A stretch of DNA of 64,000 nucleotides from Brevibacterium senegalense (GTDB taxonomy: Bacteria > Actinomycetota > Actinomycetes > Actinomycetales > Brevibacteriaceae): NCBI RefSeq assembly GCF_000285835.1, contig NZ_HE978600.1:531213-595212 (forward strand), read 5' to 3'. The translations under genes were made by a program, and so were the position numbers. The notes beneath the pieces were generated by a model. It saw only the letters and a program-made list of their open reading frames with translations, had not been told where the DNA came from and made no database searches. Shown one piece after another: positions 8,996-15,331 of the stretch; within the stretch, counting starts at the first letter, position 1, and every line of letters starts with the position of its first letter.

Positions 8996-9015
8996 CGTGA
9001 CCTAACGTGACCTAA
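8996..9015 (+). repeat. Two tandem CGTGACCTAA repeats, left arm
   Basis: CGTGACCTAA occurs twice head to tail (8996-9005 and 9006-9015), 34 bp before the integrase start. The same 10-mer recurs at the right end (17065-17140). The placement fits arm-type sites bound by the N-terminal domain of the integrases, or regulator sites controlling int. Confidence 0.7.
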
Positions 9016-9048
9016 GTCGGTCGGGCCGAGTCTCGGAAAGACACCGCC

Positions 9049-10524
9049 ATGACCACGAAGCGCCCCCGCTCACGCGGCCGCCGTGCCGAGTTCGGCACCG
9101 TCACCCGCCTGCCGTCTGGTCGCTACCGCGCCCGGTACACGCTGCCGGACGGTTCCCGGCACACCGCCCCCAAGACGTTCGACAGCGACCGGCAAGCACG
9201 CGACTACCTCACCCGCGTGCACGCCGAACTGCTGGCCGGCAACGCCCTGACCGTCACCCCGACGCAGACACCGTTCGGTGAGTACGTCCGCACGTACCTC
9301 GAGCACGCCGCCTCGAGGCTGCGCCCGCGCACGCTCGACCTCTACCAGCGCACCGCCGCTCTGTGGCTGCTGCGCGCCGTCGGCATCACCTCGCGCATCG
9401 ACCTCACGCCGCTGCCGCTGTCCGCGCTCACGCCCTCGCTCATCCGCTCGTGGCACACCGCCCTGCTCGAGCACACCCGGCACGACGCCCTCGCACAGCG
9501 CACGCGCGGTGCCAGCCGACGCGGCGGCCACCCGGCCCGACTGTGGGCACGCAGCATCGGCCTGCCGGTGCCCGCCACCGGCCGCATCCCAGACGGCGTG
9601 CTGAGAGCGTGGACCGCAGCCGGTACGCCCGACCCGACCGCTGGCGATGACGACAACGCCGGCCGGACGGCCGCCGCCGGCGCGTACCGGCTGCTGCGCA
9701 CCGTCCTCGCCCAAGCCGTCCACGACGGCCTGCTGCCGTCCAACCCCGCGCACGTCAAGGGCGCAGCCACCGCGCCGCACCGCGAACGCAAGCCCCTGGC
9801 CGCCGATGACGTGGAACGGCTCGCCGTCGCGATGCCCGACCGGTACCGCGCCGCCGTCCGCGTTGCCGCGTGGTCGGGCCTGCGCCCCGGCGAATTGTTC
9901 GCGCTGCGCCGGTCCGACGTGGACACCACCGCCGGCACGCTGACCGTCACCCGCACGTTGGTCGAAGTCCCCGGCCAGCCGGTCGCATTCGGCCCGCCGA
10001 AGTCCGCCGCCGGCCGCCGCACCGTGAACCTGCCGGCGACCATCGCCGCCGCGCTGGCCGACCATCTCGAGACGCACACAGCCGCAACCGACGGCGCGCT
10101 GGTGTTCACCACCTCGAGCGGCAAGGCCGTCACCGCGTCTGCGCGCTCGTCACTCATGCGCACCGCCCGTGCCCGCATCGACCGGCACGACGTGACGTGG
10201 CACCACCTGCGCCACACCGGCGCGACACTCGCAGCGCAGGCCGGCGCGACACAGGCCGAGTTGCAGGCCCGCATCGGCCACTCGACCGCACGCGCCGCGT
10301 CCATCTACCAGCACGCCGCAGCCGACCGCGACCGCGCCCTGGCCGACCGCCTCGACGCACTGCTGGCACCACCGGCCGATCCCGACCCGCAGCCGACCCC
10401 ACCGGCCGAGGCCGCCGCTGCCACCGGCACGACGACGCCCAACCACCTCGAGGCCCCCACCGCCTCGAGCGCAGCCGTGGCCCGCTACTCGACTCGACGC
10501 GGCCACCTGGCCGCCCTCGCCTGA
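9049..10524 (+). CDS. int: Tyrosine integrase, left copy
   Basis: 491-residue site-specific recombinase. The N-terminal arm-binding domain is at about residues 13-65 (FGTVTRLPSGRYRARYTLPD), followed by a core-binding domain and a catalytic domain with the full active site: Arg279 in GLRPGE, Lys318 in PPKS, His385/Arg388 in HHLRHT, His411 in GHS and nucleophile Tyr420. The core-binding domain carries an insertion of about 50 residues (roughly 150-205, RRGGHPARLW to GDDDNAG). It is a close paralogue of the recombinase at 15328-16728. It starts 126 bp from the attachment core and likely acts on the tRNA-Gly site. A GGAAAG ribosome-binding site precedes the ATG. Confidence 0.95.
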   Translation: MTTKRPRSRGRRAEFGTVTRLPSGRYRARYTLPDGSRHTAPKTFDSDRQARDYLTRVHAELLAGNALTVTPTQTPFGEYVRTYLEHAASRLRPRTLDLYQRTAALWLLRAVGITSRIDLTPLPLSALTPSLIRSWHTALLEHTRHDALAQRTRGASRRGGHPARLWARSIGLPVPATGRIPDGVLRAWTAAGTPDPTAGDDDNAGRTAAAGAYRLLRTVLAQAVHDGLLPSNPAHVKGAATAPHRERKPLAADDVERLAVAMPDRYRAAVRVAAWSGLRPGELFALRRSDVDTTAGTLTVTRTLVEVPGQPVAFGPPKSAAGRRTVNLPATIAAALADHLETHTAATDGALVFTTSSGKAVTASARSSLMRTARARIDRHDVTWHHLRHTGATLAAQAGATQAELQARIGHSTARAASIYQHAAADRDRALADRLDALLAPPADPDPQPTPPAEAAAATGTTTPNHLEAPTASSAAVARYSTRRGHLAALA

Positions 10525-10536
10525 CAGGAGCACCCC

Positions 10537-10728
10537 ATGTCCACACACGCCGTGCGCAGCATGTCCACCACCGCCCTGCGCGGCCTGCTCGACCTCACCG
10601 GCTCGAGGCTCGCCAGGCACTACACGCGACTGCGTGCCGAGGCCGCCGCCGAACTCGACCGCCGCGCAGCCGAGGACCGTGCGGACCTCGAGCACCCCAC
10701 TGCCCCGCGAACGGAGACCACCGGATGA
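10537..10728 (+). CDS. Small hypothetical protein after left integrase
   Basis: 63 residues, with a good ribosome-binding site (ACAGGAG) before ATG 10537. It looks mostly helical and rich in Ala, Arg and Glu (RLARHYTRLRAEAAAELDRR). It overlaps the next gene as ATGA (10725-10728). The right integrase is likewise followed by a short Arg/Ala-rich ORF (16740-16958), so each integrase has a small partner gene. No family recognised. Confidence 0.7.
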   Translation: MSTHAVRSMSTTALRGLLDLTGSRLARHYTRLRAEAAAELDRRAAEDRADLEHPTAPRTETTG

Positions 10729-11006
10729 CGTTCACCATCCCGCCCCACGACGCTGCCGCCCGCCGCGTCGTCCTCGACCATGCGATCCCGCACCTGCGCG
10801 ACCTCATCGGCGTCTGCGCCCCGGCCTACGTCTACCGCGACCGGGCTGCGAACGGATGGACCGCAGTGTGGCTCTACCGCGCCCGCGACGACGGACGGCT
10901 CACCCCAGCGATTGCGACCATTGCACACACCCGCACCCATGCCGAAGCACTCGAGGCGGCCCACGCCGCCGTGACCGCCCACCTACTCGAAAGGCCCGCA
11001 CGATGA
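10725..11006 (+). CDS. Hypothetical protein, 93 residues
   Basis: Starts at ATG 10725 within the stop of the preceding gene and overlaps the next recombinase by ATGA (11003-11006). The composition is that of a small soluble alpha/beta protein (GWTAVWLYRARDDGRLTPAIATI). No recognisable domain, so function is unknown. Its tight coupling on both sides suggests it is made in step with the two recombinases. Confidence 0.72.
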   Translation: MTFTIPPHDAAARRVVLDHAIPHLRDLIGVCAPAYVYRDRAANGWTAVWLYRARDDGRLTPAIATIAHTRTHAEALEAAHAAVTAHLLERPAR

Positions 11007-11857
11007 CGCAGACACTCACCACCATTCACCCGTTCACACCGCCTGCCAACGCCGAAGTGCTCACGTTATGGGCAGGCTGGCAGAGAGCCGGTGCGCTCTC
11101 AGAACGGACCATCGCGGAACGGCTCAGCGCCATGCGCAGCATGTGCGACGAGTACCAAGTCCGACCGCTCGAGGTCACGACGGCGCACATCGTCACGTTC
11201 CTCTCGCGCCGTGAGATAAGCGACGCGACCCGCTCGACCTACGCAACCCACCTTCGCGCGTTCTTCCGGTGGGCGCTGTTGCAGAACCTCATCGCGGTCA
11301 ATCCCATGGACCGCGTGCCCGCGCCCAAGCGGCCGCGCTACATGCCCCGGCCGATTCACTCCGCACAACTGACCCGGCTGCTCGAGGTCTGCAAGCGCCA
11401 GCGCACCCGCACCATGGTCCTGCTCGCCGCATTCGCGGGCCTGCGCGTGCATGAGATAGCCAAGTTCCGAGGCTCAGACCTCGACCCTGAGCGCGGGACG
11501 CTGCGCGTCACGGGCAAAGGACTCAAGCCCGCAATACTGCCCGCCCACGCCGTCATCCTCGAGGCCGCAGCGACCATGCCCACTGACGACTATTGGTTCC
11601 CGTCATCCACGCGCAGCGGGCCGGTCGCAGCCCGTTCGGTGAGTCAGTCCATCGGCCGTGCGATGAACCGCGCAGGCATAGACGGCACCGCCCACCAACT
11701 GCGCCACTGGTATGGCACCGAACTGCTCAACGCAGGCACAGACCTGCGCACAGTGCAGGAACTCATGCGGCATGACCAAATCACCAGCACGCAGATATAC
11801 ACGCAGGTCAGCGACGCATCCAAGGTCACAGCCATGGCCGCGCTGCGCCTCAACTAG
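11003..11857 (+). CDS. XerC/XerD-like tyrosine recombinase
   Basis: 284 residues, the size of XerC/XerD and without an arm-binding domain. The N-terminal SAM-like core-binding domain covers about residues 15-105. The catalytic residues are all present: Arg148 (FAGLRVHE), Lys172 (VTGKG), His231/Arg234 (HQLRHWYG), His257 (MRHDQ) and Tyr266 (TQIYTQ). ATG 11003 overlaps the upstream stop. It differs clearly from the two long integrases, so the element holds two recombinase types. Possible jobs are resolving dimers of a circular form, a second recombination site, or an accessory to integration. Confidence 0.93.
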   Translation: MTQTLTTIHPFTPPANAEVLTLWAGWQRAGALSERTIAERLSAMRSMCDEYQVRPLEVTTAHIVTFLSRREISDATRSTYATHLRAFFRWALLQNLIAVNPMDRVPAPKRPRYMPRPIHSAQLTRLLEVCKRQRTRTMVLLAAFAGLRVHEIAKFRGSDLDPERGTLRVTGKGLKPAILPAHAVILEAAATMPTDDYWFPSSTRSGPVAARSVSQSIGRAMNRAGIDGTAHQLRHWYGTELLNAGTDLRTVQELMRHDQITSTQIYTQVSDASKVTAMAALRLN

Positions 11858-11900
11858 CCGCACAGACCGCGACCGTTCCGCGCCCTGCTCTCCACAGACA

Positions 11901-11934
11901 GACGGCCGCACCGTGACCCCACGGTGCGGCCGTC
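11901..11934. terminator. Strong hairpin terminator, centre of element
   Basis: A 14-bp perfect stem (11901-11914 with 11921-11934) closes a 6-nt loop, 43 bp after the stop of the XerC/D-like gene. It separates the left transcription unit from the right one. There is no long T run. Confidence 0.82.
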
Positions 11935-11987
11935 GTCGTTCGGCTAACTGCATCACACTGCGTCATGCGGCACTATTGCGGCCACAT

Positions 11988-12017
11988 GTCACCTCGGGTC
12001 ACCTCGGGTCACCTCAC
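11988..12017 (+). repeat. Three tandem 10-bp repeats GTCACCTCGG
   Basis: GTCACCTCGG at 11988-11997 and 11998-12007, then GTCACCTCAC at 12008-12017. The spacing of one helical turn puts the copies on one DNA face. They lie between the central terminator and the first gene of the right half, so they may be an operator or initiator-binding site. The motif resembles but is not the GTGACCTAA end repeat. Confidence 0.65.
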
Positions 12018-12066
12018 GGCACGCAAGGCTGTAGCCATGTCCGGGCCTCGTGGCAAACTCACGGAC

Positions 12067-12711
12067 ATGGACACGACCGATGACAGGACACGCGCGGACG
12101 ACCGCGCCGCTGGCACCGCTGCCAGCGCTCCCGTCACCGGTCGCGCCCCGACGCTCCCGCCAGACCACCCGCTGGCCGTCCTGCGACGGCACCGCGAATC
12201 CCGAGGCGCACACTGGCTGCTGTCTGCCGTGCACGCCACACATGCGCTCGAGGATGCCCACGAATTCGCAGCCCGTCACGCCGAGCACATCGTCACGCCC
12301 CACGGCTCCACACTGGCCGAAGCCGACGACCTCCGCAGCGACCTCGACAGCCTCGAAGACGACGACCTCGAATGGCTCACGGACGCCGATATCGCTCTCG
12401 CTCTCGTGGAACTGCGCAAGTCCCGAGTCGCCCGAAGCGCGACCGCAGCCGAACTACTCGCAGTGCACCTTGCCGAACTGCTCGAGCGTCGCGCAGCCGA
12501 GGCCGCCGACCGCACGACAGCGGTGCTGGCCGCAACGCTGCTGGCCGCAGAACTCACTGCCCTGGCAATAGCGGCTGTCACAGCGTGGACGCAGCACCCG
12601 CCGCCCCCAACGCTCGAGGCGCTGACGACCTCGACGCTGACCGCAGCACCCCCAGCATCGGCACCACCGGTGCCAGGTGCTCGTCGTGCTGTCCTCGTGA
12701 CCGCCTGCTGA
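12067..12711 (+). CDS. Ala/Leu/Glu-rich hypothetical protein
   Basis: 214 residues from ATG 12067. The same frame is also open from ATG 12037 or 11965, but the longest form would run through the 10-bp repeat array, so I prefer the later start. The middle is strongly helical and acidic (LRSDLDSLEDDDLEWLTD). Towards the C-terminus lies a hydrophobic stretch (TLLAAELTALAIAAVTAW) that could be a membrane helix, followed by a Pro/Ala/Thr-rich tail. No family recognised. It is the only gene of the element not clearly tied to DNA transactions and is therefore the best cargo or control candidate. Confidence 0.62.
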   Translation: MDTTDDRTRADDRAAGTAASAPVTGRAPTLPPDHPLAVLRRHRESRGAHWLLSAVHATHALEDAHEFAARHAEHIVTPHGSTLAEADDLRSDLDSLEDDDLEWLTDADIALALVELRKSRVARSATAAELLAVHLAELLERRAAEAADRTTAVLAATLLAAELTALAIAAVTAWTQHPPPPTLEALTTSTLTAAPPASAPPVPGARRAVLVTAC

Positions 12712-12787
12712 GAGCGCACACGCTGCCCTGACTCCGCACCGGTAGACCCTCCCATTCCGCTCGCAGGCGGACAACGGAGACGAAACC

Positions 12788-13243
12788 GTGCAAACCCATA
12801 CCCGACTGGTCAAGCCCAGCGACCTGCCCGACCGCTACACGCTGCTGCGCCGCCCCGAGGCCGCAGCCCATTTCCACCGCGCGACTAAGACACTGGACCG
12901 GTGGATCGCTGACGGTGCGATGCCCTGCATCCGCATCGGGCCTCGCGTCCTCATCCGCCGCTCGACCGTCACGGCCTATCTCGACGCGCTCAATCCCGAA
13001 GCACCCGCGCACCGAGGCGAAGCAACCGCGATGCCCACCGGTGAGGTCTACATCTCGCTCAACAACGCGGCCGCCGTCCTGGGATTGCACCGCAACACCG
13101 TGGACGAACTGACCCGCAGCGGCGACCTGCCCCGCCTGCGATTCGGGCGCTCCCGCGTCATCCCCGTGGCTGCGCTGGCAGACCTCATCGACACCCACGC
13201 GGTGCCCGCCACCGTTGGACCTCTCGCTGGCCGCGATGCATGA
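12788..13243 (+). CDS. Tandem double helix-turn-helix protein, excisionase-like
   Basis: 151 residues made of two excisionase/MerR-type winged HTH domains: first at about 20-70 (RRPEAAAHFHRATKTLDRWI, then IRIGPRVLIRRSTV), second at about 88-142 (NNAAAVLGLHRNTVDELTRS, then LRFGRSRVIPVAAL). Single-domain versions of about 60-70 residues are the usual Xis or AlpA-like proteins, so a covalent dimer is uncommon. GTG start at 12788 with GGAG upstream. The end overlaps the start of the rep-like gene. Likely a recombination directionality factor and/or regulator. Confidence 0.78.
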   Translation: MQTHTRLVKPSDLPDRYTLLRRPEAAAHFHRATKTLDRWIADGAMPCIRIGPRVLIRRSTVTAYLDALNPEAPAHRGEATAMPTGEVYISLNNAAAVLGLHRNTVDELTRSGDLPRLRFGRSRVIPVAALADLIDTHAVPATVGPLAGRDA

Positions 13244-14555
13244 TGCGCCGCAGCACGAAGAGATACCGCGCGAACCGTTCCCCGGCGCGCTCAATGCGAA
13301 CGGCAGTCGCCCGCTGTACTCGCGCGTCGTCGGACTCGACGGCCTCGACATGCCCGATGCCGCTGGTGCGCCGCAGACGATTCGACTCATCCATTCCGAA
13401 CGCGCAGCCCTGCGAGTCATCGCGCTCGACACGTACCCCAAGAGTGTCGGCAGGCGCGGGACTCAGACGCACCACGCCCTGCTCGCGAAGTGGGCAGGCA
13501 TTGACGACGACACATTCCGCGATGCCGTCAAGTCACTCAAGGCCAAGGGCCTCGTACGGGAGACGAAAGCCGGTGGCCTCGTGCTGACCCCGCCCCCTCT
13601 GCACAACGGCGGGCCTGAGTGGCGCGCAGGGCAGGCGCACCGCGCGGCGGCGCTGTCGCTCATCCCCGAAGGGTGGATGACCAACCTCGAACGGTGCATG
13701 ATGTTCGACGCAATAGCCGCCGCCGATAAAGACGGCATTTTCGCTATTTCGCAGGCACAATACGCGCGCAGGGTAGGAATACGAAAGAATCACCTGACTA
13801 CGCACCGAAAGTCTCTACGCGGGTGGAAGGGCTGGCGTCCGCCAATCATTCAGTGCCAGACGTTTCAGCGCGCGCGAACAAATCCGTATGTAATCACGCT
13901 GCCGGCTGTCGATAACCTCGCAGGCCAGGAATTGTCGATGACTATGGATGAGTTCGTCATAGAATGGGCAAAGACCTCATTGATTGCCGCCAGCGATGAC
14001 ATTCTCAGCGGTGAGCTCAACATGCTCGACGCTGCTAACGCCGCCCCCTGGCTGACCGGCTGGACTAGTCCAGATACACCGAATGAAGCACCCCCGTGGA
14101 CTAGTCCGACCCCTAGTCCAATGACTAGTCCTGCCCCTAGTCCAAATCGACCGGCTGGACTAGTCCAGATACACGGGACTACCAGTAGTACCAAGCCAGC
14201 AAGGCAGGACTCCACGGACTCGTGGCCAGACGCGGTGACCGCAGCCAGCACGCCGCTGGCGCTGGCAATGCTACGGCTCCGGCTTGCGCCACTCGGATAC
14301 GACGAACCGAGGAAACTCATCGGCACTGCGCAGCACATCGTCTCCAGCGTCAACGTGTCAGCACTTGTCAAAGAACACTTGAGACATGACGCGCAAGACA
14401 TTCCAAGTCTCGAAGTCGCTGCGTTGTCAGTCATGAGTTCAATCGTCGCGAACATTCACGAAGAATCGCGAGTCAATCAAATCGGATCGAAAGAAATGCT
14501 TGACGAGATTCATCGGCGGTTCGACCGGCTCACCGGAACGGGAGAAATGCAGTGA
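13236..14555 (+). CDS. Putative replication initiator with internal iterons
   Basis: 439 residues from ATG 13236, overlapping the stop of the HTH gene by 8 bp (a TTG start at 13215 is possible). The N-terminal half has winged-helix features seen in plasmid and AICE initiators (LLAKWAGIDDDTFRDAVKSL, LKAKGLVRETKAGGLVLTP). A low-complexity TSP-rich linker at about residues 275-312 is encoded by the CTAGTCC repeats, followed by a helical C-terminal domain. Codon use from about 13700 is less GC-biased than in neighbouring genes, a sign of transfer. The initiator role is inferred from domain feel, position and the iteron array, not from a diagnostic motif. It overlaps the next gene by GTGA. Confidence 0.6.
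   Translation: MHDAPQHEEIPREPFPGALNANGSRPLYSRVVGLDGLDMPDAAGAPQTIRLIHSERAALRVIALDTYPKSVGRRGTQTHHALLAKWAGIDDDTFRDAVKSLKAKGLVRETKAGGLVLTPPPLHNGGPEWRAGQAHRAAALSLIPEGWMTNLERCMMFDAIAAADKDGIFAISQAQYARRVGIRKNHLTTHRKSLRGWKGWRPPIIQCQTFQRARTNPYVITLPAVDNLAGQELSMTMDEFVIEWAKTSLIAASDDILSGELNMLDAANAAPWLTGWTSPDTPNEAPPWTSPTPSPMTSPAPSPNRPAGLVQIHGTTSSTKPARQDSTDSWPDAVTAASTPLALAMLRLRLAPLGYDEPRKLIGTAQHIVSSVNVSALVKEHLRHDAQDIPSLEVAALSVMSSIVANIHEESRVNQIGSKEMLDEIHRRFDRLTGTGEMQ
14054..14174 (+). repeat. CTAGTCC iteron array inside the rep-like gene, candidate origin
   Basis: CTAGTCC starts at 14065, 14101, 14113, 14125, 14137 and 14160. The four central copies are exactly 12 bp apart and the first is 36 bp (three periods) before them. 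The outer copies sit in a 26-bp exact direct repeat (14054-14079 and 14149-14174), each holding the 14-bp palindrome CTGGACTAGTCCAG. Such phased repeats within an initiator gene resemble the in-gene origins of RepA_N-type plasmids. Confidence 0.72.
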
Positions 14556-15331
14556 CCAGCCAGCCCGTTTTTTCTGACAACGACCCACAGGACACCCCGC
14601 GCCCCGTGTCCATCTCCCCCCGCAGCGCCCAGAAAAATCGCGCCCGGTCGAACTGGACTAGTCCAGTTCGACCGGGCCGGCACGACGACGCTTCACAGCC
14701 TCCCAGATTCGACCCGATCCGACCCGATTCATCCGCTTCACAGCCAATCCGTCCAGATCCTGCCGCACAGCCTCGAAAGCGACCGCATCCCGCCGAAACC
14801 CCTGCCGCCATATCCGCCGCAGCCGCTACAACGGACACGGCTTTAGTGCTGTGCGCCGAGGACGGCTGCTCCGAGGACGTGAGCCGCCGCGCGCAACCGT
14901 ACTGCCGAACGCACTACCTCAAGAACAGGGCCGCCGGCCCGCTCGAGCACGTGCGGCCGGCCGGCGCAGCGCACCCCGCGTTCAAGGACGCCAGGATCGG
15001 CGTGGATGGTGCGCACGACCGCATTCGCAAGGAACGCGGCGCAGCGTGGAACTACCGCTGCGCCCGCGTCGGTTGTGTCAAACTTGCAGAGCACTGGTCG
15101 CTTATCCCCGGCCACGCGACGCATTGCCTCATCTCCAAGCAACGGCACTACTCAGTCGAACCTGCCGACTACTTGCCACTGTGCAGGTCGTGCCATACCC
15201 GGCTCGACAAGCAGTGCGACAAGTACCTGCCGCCCGTCGACACCCCGGCGCTTCCACTGCCAGGGTTCGACCTCGAGGCCCACCGCATCACGTTCGACGC
15301 CTCGACCCGACTCGAGAACGGCCGGCCGTGA
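14552..15331 (+). CDS. HNH-like zinc-binding protein
   Basis: 259 residues from GTG 14552, overlapping the rep-like stop as GTGA. Residues 1-95 are Pro/Ser/Arg-rich and probably disordered, and include the 36-bp palindrome DNA. A first Cys/His cluster (CAEDGCSEDV, then YCRTH) is followed by a second region with CARVGC, a His in LIPGHATHC, and PLCRSCHTRLD, which matches the end of HNH endonuclease folds. The central catalytic His context is not canonical, so nuclease activity is likely but unproven. Overlaps the right integrase by GTGA. Confidence 0.65.
   Translation: MTSQPVFSDNDPQDTPRPVSISPRSAQKNRARSNWTSPVRPGRHDDASQPPRFDPIRPDSSASQPIRPDPAAQPRKRPHPAETPAAISAAAATTDTALVLCAEDGCSEDVSRRAQPYCRTHYLKNRAAGPLEHVRPAGAAHPAFKDARIGVDGAHDRIRKERGAAWNYRCARVGCVKLAEHWSLIPGHATHCLISKQRHYSVEPADYLPLCRSCHTRLDKQCDKYLPPVDTPALPLPGFDLEAHRITFDASTRLENGRP
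14642..14677. repeat. 36-bp perfect palindrome with CTAGTCC core
   Basis: Bases 14642-14677 read the same on both strands, with no mismatch and no spacer. The central 14 bp, CTGGACTAGTCCAG at 14653-14666, are the same palindrome found twice in the iteron array about 500 bp upstream. It lies in the coding region of a disordered part of the HNH-like protein. It may be a dyad of the origin, a nick/cruciform site or a binding site of the initiator. Confidence 0.8.

Noticed and set aside
14097..14145. CRISPR-like spaced repeats
   Set aside because: Units are 12 bp, lie in a coding frame, and have no spacer-sized unique sequences or cas genes nearby.
10525..15327. Possible third copy of the attachment core in the middle of the element, which would show tandem accretion
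   Set aside because: I scanned the gaps and gene ends for the tRNA-Gly 46-mer and saw no copy or clear remnant.
14552..15331. Calling the HNH-like protein a homing endonuclease
   Set aside because: No intron or intein is present, and the central catalytic His context is not canonical.
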